Assembly: GCA_035293945.1 (NCBI GenBank)
Contig: DATGLV010000022.1
Coordinates: forward strand, 137,756 to 201,755
Length of the DNA stretch: 64,000 nt
Direction of reading: 5' to 3'
Origin: VAZQ01 sp035293945
Lineage (GTDB): Bacteria; Pseudomonadota; Alphaproteobacteria; Rhizobiales; Xanthobacteraceae
The notes below the pieces were generated by a model. The model searched no databases. It saw only the letters and a program-made list of their open reading frames with translations, and was not told the DNA's origin. Position numbers and translations under genes: made by a program. Below are positions 50,624-59,703 of this stretch, in pieces. Each line of letters opens with the position of its first letter. The stretch's first letter is position 1.

Positions 50624-52033
50624 GTGGCAGCCGACGATCTCCCGATCGATCCGACATCCCTCTCGGCCGCCGAGATCGCGCAGGCGGTCAGGAGCGGCGC
50701 GACCAATGCCGCATGGGTGATCGAGGCGACGCTAGTTGCGGCCAGGATGCGCGACCCGGTGCTGAACTGCTTCACCGACATCACCGCTGAGCGCGCCCAG
50801 GCGCGCGCCGCAGCTATCGACCGGCAGCGCGCGGAAGGCCGGCCGCTGCCACCGCTTGCCGGCGTTCCATTCGCTGCCAAGAATTTGTTCGACATTAAGG
50901 GCCTGCCGACGCGCGCCGGCTCCGCGATCAACCGCGACCGCGAACCGGCGCTGCGTGATGCCGCGCTCATCGAGCGGCTCGAGGCGGCCGGCGCCATCCT
51001 GGTTGGCGCCGCCAATATGGGCGAATACGCCTATGACTTCACGGGCGAGAACGTGCATGACGGCCCCTCACGCAATCCGCACGACACAACGCGCATGACC
51101 GGCGGCTCGTCGGGCGGCTCGGCCGCCGCAGTCGCAGGCCGCCTCGTCCCGTTGGCGCTCGCGTCCGATACCAACGGCTCGATCCGGGTCCCGGCCTCGC
51201 TCTGCGGCCTGTTCGGCCTCAAACCCACCTATGGGCGGCTGACGCGGGCGCGCGCCTTTCCGTTCGTCTCAAGCCTCGATCATCTGGGCCCGCTGGCGCG
51301 CAGCACCCACGATCTCGCGCTCGCCTACGACGCGATGCAGGGTGCCGATGCGGATGATCCGGCCTGCGCGGAGCGCGCAGCGGACCCGGTCGCACCGCTC
51401 GTCGCGCGCGGGGCCGACGGTCTCCGCATCGCGGTCGCGAGCGGCTATTTCCGCGCCGGCGCCGGCCGCGAATCCTTCATGGCGCTCGATCGCGCCGCCG
51501 CCGCACTCGGCGTCAACCGCGACATCGAGATCCCTGAGGCGGCACGGGCACGAGCTGCCGCCTATGTGATCACCGCATCCGAAGGTGCCGCGCTGCATAT
51601 CGATCGCCTGCGCACACGCGCGCGCGACTTCGATCCTGCGGTGCGCGATCGGCTCTTCGCCGGCGCGATGCTGCCGGCGCCGCTGGTGCAAAAGGCCCAG
51701 GTCTTCCGCCGCTGGTACCGCGACCGCATGCTTGAGCTGTTCGCACAGGTCGATGCCATATTGGCGCCGGCCACACCTTGCACTGCACCGGAGATTGGGC
51801 AGAAGACGTTCGTGCTCGACGGCCGCGAGCTGCCGGTGCGGGCTAATCTCGGCCTCTACACCCAACCGATCTCGTTCATCGGCCTGCCGGTCGTCGCAGT
51901 GCCCATTCCGCTCACGCCCTTGCCGATCGGAGTGCAGATCATCGCCCCGCCTTGGCGCGAGGACGTGGCGCTGCGCATCGCCTACACGCTTGAACGGATG
52001 GGCGTGGCCACAGCTCCGGTGCCTTCAACGTGA
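50624..52033 (+). CDS. atzE: AtzE-like amidase (1-carboxybiuret hydrolase)
   Basis: A 469-residue amidase-signature enzyme. The Lys-Ser-Ser triad is K86 (FAAKNLFD), S162 (GGSSGGSAAA) and S186 (SDTNGSIRVPAS). AtzE with AtzG deaminates 1-carboxybiuret to 1,3-dicarboxyurea in the cyanuric acid pathway. The pairing with an AtzG-type gene just upstream and an AtzH-type gene 19 bases downstream makes this assignment much better than a generic amidase. The start is a GTG. No cyanuric acid hydrolase (AtzD) gene is in the window. Confidence 0.85.
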   Translation: MAADDLPIDPTSLSAAEIAQAVRSGATNAAWVIEATLVAARMRDPVLNCFTDITAERAQARAAAIDRQRAEGRPLPPLAGVPFAAKNLFDIKGLPTRAGSAINRDREPALRDAALIERLEAAGAILVGAANMGEYAYDFTGENVHDGPSRNPHDTTRMTGGSSGGSAAAVAGRLVPLALASDTNGSIRVPASLCGLFGLKPTYGRLTRARAFPFVSSLDHLGPLARSTHDLALAYDAMQGADADDPACAERAADPVAPLVARGADGLRIAVASGYFRAGAGRESFMALDRAAAALGVNRDIEIPEAARARAAAYVITASEGAALHIDRLRTRARDFDPAVRDRLFAGAMLPAPLVQKAQVFRRWYRDRMLELFAQVDAILAPATPCTAPEIGQKTFVLDGRELPVRANLGLYTQPISFIGLPVVAVPIPLTPLPIGVQIIAPPWREDVALRIAYTLERMGVATAPVPST

Positions 52034-52052
52034 TCGCAACAGGTGACGCCTG

Positions 52053-52436
52053 ATGGATATCGATCTTCCGGAGGTCGTCGCCGAGGTGCGCGCTGCCTTC
52101 GAGCATTACGAGCAGGCCTTGGTGACGAACGATGTCGCCACGCTCGACTCTTTGTTTCGCAATGATCCGCGCACCATTCGGTACGGCGGCACCGAGAGCC
52201 TCTACGGCTTCTATGAAATCAAGGCGTTCCGCGCCGCGCGCTCGCCGGCCGGGCTTGCGCGCACACTTTCGCGCACCGTCATCACGACCTATGGGCGCGA
52301 TTTTGCCGTGGCGTCGACCCTGTTTCACCGCGCGTCCACGCCCGGCAAGGTCGGCCGGCAGATGCAGACCTGGGTGCGCTTTGCCGAAGGCTGGCGGGTC
52401 GTCGCCGCGCATGTGAGCTTGATCGACGATATCTGA
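52053..52436 (+). CDS. atzH: AtzH-like protein (DUF3225, NTF2 fold)
   Basis: A 127-residue NTF2-like protein: VRAAFEHYEQALVTNDVATL, then FRNDPRTIRYGGTESLYGF and MQTWVRFAEGWRVVAAHVSL. AtzH has been described as the decarboxylase that turns 1,3-dicarboxyurea into allophanate, joining AtzEG with allophanate hydrolase. The RYG and HVS residues line the usual pocket. It is the last gene of the atzG-atzE-atzH set, followed by a strong inverted repeat. Confidence 0.83.
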   Translation: MDIDLPEVVAEVRAAFEHYEQALVTNDVATLDSLFRNDPRTIRYGGTESLYGFYEIKAFRAARSPAGLARTLSRTVITTYGRDFAVASTLFHRASTPGKVGRQMQTWVRFAEGWRVVAAHVSLIDDI

Positions 52437-52444
52437 TTCGGCGT

Positions 52445-52527
52445 GTCGTGCCTGCGAAAGCAGGACCCATACCGCCAAAGTCTATCGAGAGGGCGTAGGT
52501 GTATGGGTCCCTGCTTCGCAGGGACCC
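52445..52527. repeat. Palindromic repeat / bidirectional terminator between atzH and allophanate hydrolase
   Basis: Contains CCTGC-GAAA-GCAGG (52451-52464) and a perfect 10-base stem GGGTCCCTGC-TTC-GCAGGGACCC (52505-52527). Outer arms GACCCATAC (52464-52472) and GTATGGGTC (52501-52509) also pair. It sits between convergent genes and has the look of a dispersed Bradyrhizobium-group repeat. Confidence 0.75.
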
Positions 52528-52541
52528 CCGCGATCAAGTAT

Positions 52542-54344
52542 TCACACCGGGATCTTTTCCGCCGCCAGAAATGCCCGCCAGCCGCCGAAGCTCGAAATGT
52601 CGCGTGCACCCGCGATCGCGGCAGCTTCAACAAGAAATCCCTGCACGCTCCGATCATCGGCGAGCCGGACCGTGCCGATCGACAGGGGCTGTCGAACCGC
52701 GGCGACGAAACAACCGTACTGCTCGGCCGGCAGCGCCCAGACTTCGACCTCGATCGCGGCACCTGTCCCGGGTGCAACGCGCAAGAGACCTGGTCGCGCC
52801 GGTTGCATCCCGGCAAGCGCATAGAGACGATAGTCCGCCGCCGTCGCCGTCACTTCGAGGAGCCGCGCGCCCATCGACTTGAGCTCGCCGTTGAGCGGCA
52901 TGCCGGCAAGGTGCGCGCCGACCACCGCGAGAGGGATTTCGTCGGGGGCCGGCGCGAGGCTCAACGCGGCAAGCGGTGGTTGCGCCAAGCCAAGTGCGCC
53001 AAGCTGGAGCCCGGTCGCCGCATGAAAGACGCGTCCGATCGAGGCCAGCAGTGCGTCGTGACCGCCGGGGGCGAGCAGCGTCACACCGAATGGCGTGCCG
53101 TCGGCATGCATAGCGGCCGGCAGCGCGAGACCGCACAGCTCGAGCAGATTGACGAAATTGGTGTAGGTGCCGAGCCGGCTGTTGAGCTCGATCGGATCGG
53201 CGAGGACCTCATCGATCGTGTAGACCGTCGGCACAGTCGGCAACAGCAATGCATCGACGCTCGCAAAGACATGGTCGCGCATGCGCCGCAGGCCCTCCAG
53301 CCGATAGAGCGCCGCAAACGTATCTGCCGCACTCGGCCGCGCGCCCGAAAGAATGATCTCGCGCGTAACCGGATGCATGGCCTCCGGAGCCGATGCGATC
53401 AAGGCGCGCGCCGCGATATAGCGTTCCGCCACCCAGGGCCCTTGATAGAGAAGCCGCGCCGTCTCGTAGAACGGCTCCATGTCGATTTCAGCAATCGTCG
53501 CCCCCAAAACCGCGAAGCGCGCGATCGCATCCGCATAGGCGTCCGCGGCGCGCTGGTCGCCGAAGAACAGGCGTTGCCCCTCCGGCGGCACGCCCAAGCG
53601 GACGCTCGCCGGCATGGCGCCGAGACGGCCGAGCGGACGCGGCCGAGAATAGGGATCCTGTGCATCCGCACCGGCCATGACGGTGAGAGCTAAGAAGGCG
53701 TCATCACTGGTCAGCGCGAATACCGACACGCAATCAAGCGTCCGGCAGGCGGGCACGACCCCGGCGGTGGAGATGAGGCCGAGGCTCGGCTTCAATCCGA
53801 CGATGTTGCCGAGCGCTGCGGGGACGCGGCCTGATCCGGCCGTGTCGGTGCCGAGCGCCAGCGGAACAATGCCGGCCGCGACCGCAAGCGCAGAGCCGCT
53901 GCTCGAACCACCCGGAATGAGCCTGGCGTCGAACGGATTGCGCGGGATGCCGTAAGGCGAGCGCACGCCGACCAGGCCGGTCGCGAATTGGTCGAGGTTC
54001 GTCTTGCCGATGATGATGGCACCGGCCCGTTTGAGGCGAGCAACCGCCGTTGCATCCGCGCTCGGCTGGTAAGCAAACGCCGGGCAGGCTGCCGTCGTGG
54101 GCAGCCCTTTGACGTCGATATTGTCCTTCACGGCGATCGGCACGCCGTAGAGGGGAAGATCGGCTGCGTCCATGGCCATCAAGGCGCGCGCTTCCGCCAC
54201 CACCTCGGCTTGGGGACGTAGCGAGACGAACAAGGCCGGGTCCGCATGGGCGGCGATACGCGCAAATGTCCGCTCGATTGTCTCCACAGGAGACTGAGCT
54301 TTGGCGCGGTGCGCGTGCACGATCTCGGCGAGGGTCGCGGTCAA
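52542..54344 (-). CDS. atzF: Allophanate hydrolase (AtzF-type)
   Basis: A 600-residue two-domain enzyme starting at TTG 54344, with a GGGAG site upstream. The amidase domain has K73 (AVKDNIDVKG), S147 (PGGSSSGSAL) and S171 (TDTAGSGRVPAA). The C-terminal domain (VVGAHLAGMPLNGELKSMGA onwards) is the gamma-glutamylcyclotransferase-like fold that finishes allophanate breakdown. It hydrolyses allophanate to ammonia and carbon dioxide. Biotin-dependent urea carboxylase, the usual partner of fused forms, is absent, which fits the AtzF role in biuret/cyanurate breakdown. It converges on atzH. Confidence 0.86.
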   Translation of the reverse strand: MTATLAEIVHAHRAKAQSPVETIERTFARIAAHADPALFVSLRPQAEVVAEARALMAMDAADLPLYGVPIAVKDNIDVKGLPTTAACPAFAYQPSADATAVARLKRAGAIIIGKTNLDQFATGLVGVRSPYGIPRNPFDARLIPGGSSSGSALAVAAGIVPLALGTDTAGSGRVPAALGNIVGLKPSLGLISTAGVVPACRTLDCVSVFALTSDDAFLALTVMAGADAQDPYSRPRPLGRLGAMPASVRLGVPPEGQRLFFGDQRAADAYADAIARFAVLGATIAEIDMEPFYETARLLYQGPWVAERYIAARALIASAPEAMHPVTREIILSGARPSAADTFAALYRLEGLRRMRDHVFASVDALLLPTVPTVYTIDEVLADPIELNSRLGTYTNFVNLLELCGLALPAAMHADGTPFGVTLLAPGGHDALLASIGRVFHAATGLQLGALGLAQPPLAALSLAPAPDEIPLAVVGAHLAGMPLNGELKSMGARLLEVTATAADYRLYALAGMQPARPGLLRVAPGTGAAIEVEVWALPAEQYGCFVAAVRQPLSIGTVRLADDRSVQGFLVEAAAIAGARDISSFGGWRAFLAAEKIPV

Positions 54345-54949
54345 GCATAGCTCCCGGGCGCAGCAGCGCGCGCACGGCTTGCCTGGGCCGGCAAAACGGA
54401 TTGCGGCCGTCGCGGCTCTATCCAAAGGAATTGCAGGTTACGGAATCCGCAGCAGCCGCGCGCGGCAGGGAACATTTGCAGGGGGTGTCCGCTCGTGGTG
54501 AGAGCTTGGTTGAGGGTCGGACTTCAGGTCCCGGCGGCCTGTAGATTATGATTGAGGCCCGGATTCCTTGCAATCAGCCATTTGAGCACCTCCTCGCCGC
54601 GATGACACACGGGAGTTCTTCCAGCCGGCTCGGCTCTTCAACAAACCTTTAGCAACAAGTTTCGCTGCTGCTGCAGGTCGAGGAGACCCACCGATCCCTT
54701 TCTTCTGCGCCGATAAGTGGTATGTTGCCGCGTGAGCTGCTGGCGGGGCGTGCCGAAACCCCAGGGTAACGGGCAGCGCAAGTGCCGTCGGCGGGCAAGC
54801 TCAACAAACATGTAGCCATCACAGTTTCGGATACGCGGCGTTCGCGTCTGCGTCGGCGTATGGACCACGCAAATTTTCGGCGGGATAGCGTCGAAGCGGC
54901 CCAAATCGAGCCCGAGGCCCGGCTGCCGCGGGCCTTGGAGTGACCGAAG
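54345..54949. other. 605-base intergenic region without a recognised gene
   Basis: Upstream of both the allophanate hydrolase gene (minus) and the RND adaptor (plus). Open frames are short or antisense shadows. No sigma-54 motif, repeat or RNA was seen. It may include eroded coding DNA, as it is as GC-rich as the genes around it. Confidence 0.4.
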
Positions 54950-56122
54950 ATGGACGAGCAGGTCGGCAAAAGGCGCTGGCGCCAGGCCATTTGGCCAGGA
55001 GTGATGGTGCTGATCCTCGCAGGCGGCGGCGCAGCTTACTGGAATTTCAATTTCAAGGCAGAGCGCGGCCAGCGCGATGCCGGACCGAATACTCCGGTGG
55101 TCACTGTAACTATGGCCGCGCGCCGCGACGTGCCGGTTTATCTGAGCGGGCTCGGCACCGTACAACCCACCATGAGCGTTGCGATCCGCAGCGAGGTCGA
55201 CGGCAAGCTGCAGGACGTGCGGTTCGCCGAGGGGCAGCGTGTCAACAAGGGCGACATTCTCGCCACCATCGACCCGCGCCTGTTCAAGGCGGCGCTCGAT
55301 CAGGCTCGGGCCAAGAAGGGCGAGGACCAGGCGCAGCTCCTCGCCGCTCAAAAGGACCTGGCGCGCCTGCGCTCGCTCGCCGACAAGAGCTTCGCCACCC
55401 AGCAGAACCTCGATCTGCAGCAAGGCAAGGTCGATCAACTCGCGGCCGCGATGGCGGGCGACGATGCGGCGATCGAAACCGCGCAAATCCAGCTCGATCG
55501 CACCGTGATCGCGGCGCCGAGCGATGGACGCATGGGCGTACGGCTGGTCGATCCCGGCAACCTCGTCCATGCCCAGGATCCGGGGCCGATCGCCAACCTG
55601 GTGCTGATGCAGCCGGCCGCGGTCATGTTCACGCTGCCGTCACGCGCCCTTCACGCGGTGCTCGCCGCAATGCAGCGCGGCCCGGTCGAGGTGACTGCCT
55701 TCGACCAGGACGGTCGCCACTCACTCGATGCCGGCAAGTTGCTGACGATCGACAATGCGGTCGATCAGACAACCTCCACCTTCCGCCTGAAGGCCGTTTT
55801 CGCCAACGCGGCCGACCGCCTGTGGTCGGGCCAATTCGTCAATGCCCGCCTGCTCCTGGAAATGCGCAGCAACGCCATTACGGTGCCGGCCGCCGCGGTC
55901 CAACAGGGGCCGCAGGGAATGTTCGTGTGGAATGTGACGCCGCAGAGCACGGTTGTGGTTCGGCCGGTCGAGCTCGGGCCGACCACGGAGGACGCGACCA
56001 TCATCACCTCGGGGCTCGAGGCGGGTGATCGGGTGGTGGTGGAAGGACAGTACAAGCTCGAGGCCAACGCGCCGGTGATCGTCAAGGCGTCGGGGCCGGC
56101 CGCCGAACCCGGAACGATGTAG
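54950..56122 (+). CDS. RND efflux periplasmic adaptor subunit (MdtA/HlyD-like), orphan
   Basis: A 390-residue membrane-fusion protein. It has an N-terminal signal anchor (WPGVMVLILAGGGAAYWNF), then the lipoyl half-motifs (SVAIRSEVDGKLQDVRFAEG and TVIAAPSDGRMGVRLVDPG) around an alpha-hairpin (ALDQARAKKGEDQAQ ...), and beta-barrel and proximal domains. It would bridge an inner-membrane RND pump and an outer-membrane channel, but no pump gene follows; the next gene is a protease. It must pair with a pump encoded elsewhere or be a leftover. Confidence 0.87.
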   Translation: MDEQVGKRRWRQAIWPGVMVLILAGGGAAYWNFNFKAERGQRDAGPNTPVVTVTMAARRDVPVYLSGLGTVQPTMSVAIRSEVDGKLQDVRFAEGQRVNKGDILATIDPRLFKAALDQARAKKGEDQAQLLAAQKDLARLRSLADKSFATQQNLDLQQGKVDQLAAAMAGDDAAIETAQIQLDRTVIAAPSDGRMGVRLVDPGNLVHAQDPGPIANLVLMQPAAVMFTLPSRALHAVLAAMQRGPVEVTAFDQDGRHSLDAGKLLTIDNAVDQTTSTFRLKAVFANAADRLWSGQFVNARLLLEMRSNAITVPAAAVQQGPQGMFVWNVTPQSTVVVRPVELGPTTEDATIITSGLEAGDRVVVEGQYKLEANAPVIVKASGPAAEPGTM

Positions 56123-56288
56123 ATCAGCGTCGCTGCAAGCTGATGTGAGCCTCGGCACCCGGACACCGGCGGGCGACCTGCGCGCGCACATGCCGCAAAT
56201 TCGCCGTGCGCCGATCGCTTGCCATGGGGATTGCGGAACTGCACTGTGCAACCCAATCTCTATGACACATTCCGGGCAAGAGGCTTTG

Positions 56289-59210
56289 ATGACGACCACA
56301 CATGGATTTGAGCTGCTGCGCGAGCAGGTGATCGGAGAGATCAACGCGACCGCGCGTCTCTATCGGCATGCCGCCACCGGCGCCGAGCTCTTGTCGCTCA
56401 TCAACGACGACGAGAACAAGGTGTTCGGCGTCAATTTCCGCACGCCGCCGACGGATTCGACGGGCGTCGCGCATATTCTCGAGCATTCGGTGCTGTGCGG
56501 CTCCGCCAAATACCCGGTCAAGGAGCCGTTCGTGGAGCTGATGAAGAGCTCGCTCAACACCTTTCTCAACGCCATGACCTATCCGGACAAGACCTGTTAT
56601 CCGGTGGCCAGCCAGAACACGCAAGATTTCTACAATCTGATCGACGTCTATCTCGACGCGGTATTCTTCCCGCGTCTCACTCCGGAGATTTTCCAGCAGG
56701 AAGGCTGGCACTATGAGCTCGAGGCGCCCGATGCGCCCATGACCTACAAGGGCGTGGTCTTCAACGAGATGAAGGGCAATTATTCCTCGCCCGAGAGCAT
56801 GCTGCGCGAGCTGTCGCAGCGATCACTTTATCCTGACATCACCTACGGCCTCGATTCGGGCGGCGATCCGCGGCACATCCCCGATTTGACCTATGCGCAA
56901 TTCAAGGCGTTCCATCAGCGCCTGTACCATCCGTCCAACGCCAAGCTCTTCTTCTACGGCGATGACGATCCGGACGAACGCCTGCGCCTGCTCGAAGCCT
57001 ATCTGGGTGGCTTCCAGCGCATATCCGTCGATGCCGCCGTGCCGCTGCAAACGCGCTTTACGGCACCGAAGCGGCTGTCCCGCACCTACGCGGCCGGCAG
57101 CAACGAGCACGGCTCGGCCAAGGAGACGATGCTCACGGTGAATTGGATGCTGGACGAGCCCGGCGACGTGGAGACTGCGCTTGCGCTCGGCATTCTGGAG
57201 CACATTCTCATCGGCACACCGGCCTCGCCGCTCTATAAGGCGTTGATCGATTCCGGCCTCGGCGAGGGCCTGGCCGGCGGTGGGCTCGATGAGGACCTGC
57301 GGCAGCCGATGTTCTCGATCGGCCTCAAGGGCATCGACACGCGCGACGCCGACAAGGTCGAGGGATTGATCAACGACACTATCGGGACCCTGGCGCGCCA
57401 GGGCATCGATCCGATGGCCACAGAGGCCGCGCTGAACACGGTCGAGTTCAGCCTGCGTGAGAACAATACCGGTTCGTTTCCACGTGGGATCGCGTTCATG
57501 CTGCGGGCCCTGCGCGGCTGGTTGCACGGGCGCGATCCGCTGGCCTGGCTGGCATTTGCTGTGCCGCTCGCCGCCGTCAAAGCGCGCGCCGGCGCCGGCA
57601 ATCGCTATTTCGAAGGGCTGCTCGAGCGCCATCTCGTCGCCAATCCGCATCGCACGGTGCTGATCCTGCAGCCGGATCGAGCGCAGGCGGAGCGCGAGGC
57701 CGAGGAGGAGGCTGCGCGGCTCGCCCAAGCGCGCTCCGCCATGAATGCTGCCGAGATCGAGGCGGTCATCGCCGGAACACAAGCGCTCAAACGTGCGCAG
57801 GAGACGCCGGACTCACCCGACGCATTGGCCACCATTCCGACGCTCAAGGTCGCCGACCTGCCGCGCCAGAACAAGACCATTCCGATCGAGGTGACGCGCT
57901 TGCGCGACACCCCGGTGCTCTACCACGATCTGTTCACTAATGGCGTGGTCTATCTCGATCTCGGTTTTGATCTGCATACGCTTGCGCCTTCACTCCTGCC
58001 CTATGTGCCGCTGTTCGGCCGCGCGTTGCTCGAAACTGGCTTGGGCGAGGAAGATTTCGTGCGGCTCTCGCAGCGGATCGGCCGCTCGACCGGCGGCATC
58101 TGGCCGCAGCGGTGGTCGTCGACAGTGCCGGGGGCAGCGCGTTGCGCAGCCTGGTTCTGCCTGCGCGCCAAGGCGCTGCCGCACCAGACCGGCGAGCTCT
58201 TGGCGATCCTGCGCGATATCTTGACTGAGGCACGGCTCGACAATCGCGAGCGCTTCCAACAGCTGGTGCTGGAGGAGAAGGCAGCGGTCGAATCGCGGCT
58301 GGTGCCGGCCGGCTCGGGCTATGTGGACCGGCGTTTGCGCGCCAGCTTCCACGAAGCCGATTGGGCTGAGGAGCAGATGAGCGGGCTGAGCTACCTGTTC
58401 TTCCTGCGCAAGCTCGCAGCCGATCTCGAAGCCAATTGGGAGGGCGTCGCCGCGACGCTCGAACAGATCAGGCGAACACTGGTCAACACCGCGAGCATGC
58501 TCTGCAACGTGACCGCGGAAGTCGCGCATTGGCGCGATCTCGAGCCGCGGCTCGGCGATCTGATCGGCAGCTTGCCGCGTGCCGCGGCGGCATCAGCCGA
58601 CTGGCAGGTCGCCGCTGGTCCTTCCGGTGAAGGCTTCACCATCCCGAGCAAGGTGAACTATGTCGGCAAGGGGGCCGATCTCTACAAGCTTGGGCTCAAG
58701 CCGAGCGGCGCCAACCTGGTGGTTCGCCGGTATCTGCGGACCACCTGGCTCTGGGAGAAGGTCCGCGTTCAGGGCGGGGCCTACGGGGGCCAATGCATGT
58801 TCGACCGCTTTTCCGGCGGGTTCACATTCGTCTCTTATCGCGACCCGAACCTGCTCCCCACGCTCGATATCTACGATCGGTCCGCCGAATTCCTGCGCGG
58901 CAGCAATCTCGACGAAACCGAGCTCTCCCGCAACATCATCGGCACGATCGGCGAAGTCGACACCTATCGGCTCCCCGACGCCAAGGGCTTTGCGTCGATG
59001 CAACGCTATCTGATCGGTGACACGGACGCGGCGCGACAGGTCATGCGCGAGGAGATTCTGTCGACCACGGCGGCCGACGTCAGGAGCTTTGCTGACGTGC
59101 TGGCGGAAGTGGCGGCTTCCGGCCGCATTGTCGTGCTCGGCTCCGATCAGGCGATCGCAGCCGCCAATGCTCAGCGACAGGGCTTCTTGCAAGTATCGAA
59201 GGTCATGTAA
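56289..59210 (+). CDS. Insulinase-family (M16C) metalloprotease, PreP-like
   Basis: A 973-residue peptidase with four M16 repeats. The inverted zinc motif HILEH is at residues 62-66 with the distal Glu in VVFNEMKGNYSSPE. The C-terminal half includes the Arg/Tyr substrate-anchoring segment VRVQGGAYGGQCMF. Such enzymes degrade free peptides up to about 70 residues, in the cytoplasm here as no signal peptide precedes the ATG at 56289 (AGAGG site upstream). The 3' end overlaps the convergent Nudix gene by 8 bases. Confidence 0.9.
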   Translation: MTTTHGFELLREQVIGEINATARLYRHAATGAELLSLINDDENKVFGVNFRTPPTDSTGVAHILEHSVLCGSAKYPVKEPFVELMKSSLNTFLNAMTYPDKTCYPVASQNTQDFYNLIDVYLDAVFFPRLTPEIFQQEGWHYELEAPDAPMTYKGVVFNEMKGNYSSPESMLRELSQRSLYPDITYGLDSGGDPRHIPDLTYAQFKAFHQRLYHPSNAKLFFYGDDDPDERLRLLEAYLGGFQRISVDAAVPLQTRFTAPKRLSRTYAAGSNEHGSAKETMLTVNWMLDEPGDVETALALGILEHILIGTPASPLYKALIDSGLGEGLAGGGLDEDLRQPMFSIGLKGIDTRDADKVEGLINDTIGTLARQGIDPMATEAALNTVEFSLRENNTGSFPRGIAFMLRALRGWLHGRDPLAWLAFAVPLAAVKARAGAGNRYFEGLLERHLVANPHRTVLILQPDRAQAEREAEEEAARLAQARSAMNAAEIEAVIAGTQALKRAQETPDSPDALATIPTLKVADLPRQNKTIPIEVTRLRDTPVLYHDLFTNGVVYLDLGFDLHTLAPSLLPYVPLFGRALLETGLGEEDFVRLSQRIGRSTGGIWPQRWSSTVPGAARCAAWFCLRAKALPHQTGELLAILRDILTEARLDNRERFQQLVLEEKAAVESRLVPAGSGYVDRRLRASFHEADWAEEQMSGLSYLFFLRKLAADLEANWEGVAATLEQIRRTLVNTASMLCNVTAEVAHWRDLEPRLGDLIGSLPRAAAASADWQVAAGPSGEGFTIPSKVNYVGKGADLYKLGLKPSGANLVVRRYLRTTWLWEKVRVQGGAYGGQCMFDRFSGGFTFVSYRDPNLLPTLDIYDRSAEFLRGSNLDETELSRNIIGTIGEVDTYRLPDAKGFASMQRYLIGDTDAARQVMREEILSTTAADVRSFADVLAEVAASGRIVVLGSDQAIAAANAQRQGFLQVSKVM

Positions 59211-59670
59211 GCGGGTTGCTCAACCGCTGCAGCAGCGCCGCCAAGATCGGCGCTTGACCTTTGACGATCTTGCGCATCGCCTCTTGCGGACGAAACCAGG
59301 CTGCGCGGTCGGCCTCGGGATATTCCTGACGGCGGCCCGAGCGCGGCGGCCATTCCAATGTGAAGTGATTGCTCTTGAAGGCGGCGAGATCGAAGTCGCC
59401 TTCCACCGCCCAGGCCGAGATGATCTTCCGCGGCTGCTTGAACTCGCCGAGCGCTATGAAGCGACCTTGCGGTGCGCAGCCGGTCTCCTCCTCGAATTCT
59501 CGGCGCGCCGCCATCAAAGGATCTTCTCCGGCGGCGCAGAGCCCCTTGGGGATCGACCAAGCGCCCTCGTCCCGCTTTACCCAGAACGGCCCGCCGGGAT
59601 GCACCAGGAGCAGCTCCGGTTCTGCGCCGACCATGCGATACATCAGGATGCCGGCGCTCGTTTCGCTCAT
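59203..59670 (-). CDS. Nudix hydrolase
   Basis: A 155-residue Nudix protein. The box is GLCAAGEDPLMAARREFEEE-TGC, containing the REFEEETG core with metal-binding glutamates. The start SETSAGILMYR and the SIPKG just before the box place it in the Ap4A/ADP-ribose-like group often called NTP pyrophosphohydrolases. The exact nucleotide substrate is unknown. It converges with and slightly overlaps the M16 protease gene. Confidence 0.88.
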   Translation of the reverse strand: MSETSAGILMYRMVGAEPELLLVHPGGPFWVKRDEGAWSIPKGLCAAGEDPLMAARREFEEETGCAPQGRFIALGEFKQPRKIISAWAVEGDFDLAAFKSNHFTLEWPPRSGRRQEYPEADRAAWFRPQEAMRKIVKGQAPILAALLQRLSNPLT

Positions 59671-59703
59671 GCAAATCCCATGCGGCGAACGCCCGCCGGC
59701 ACC

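Noticed and set aside
54638..55570. A minus-strand frame of 310 codons upstream of and over the RND adaptor
   Set aside because: It overlaps the well-supported adaptor gene in antisense and has no family motif.
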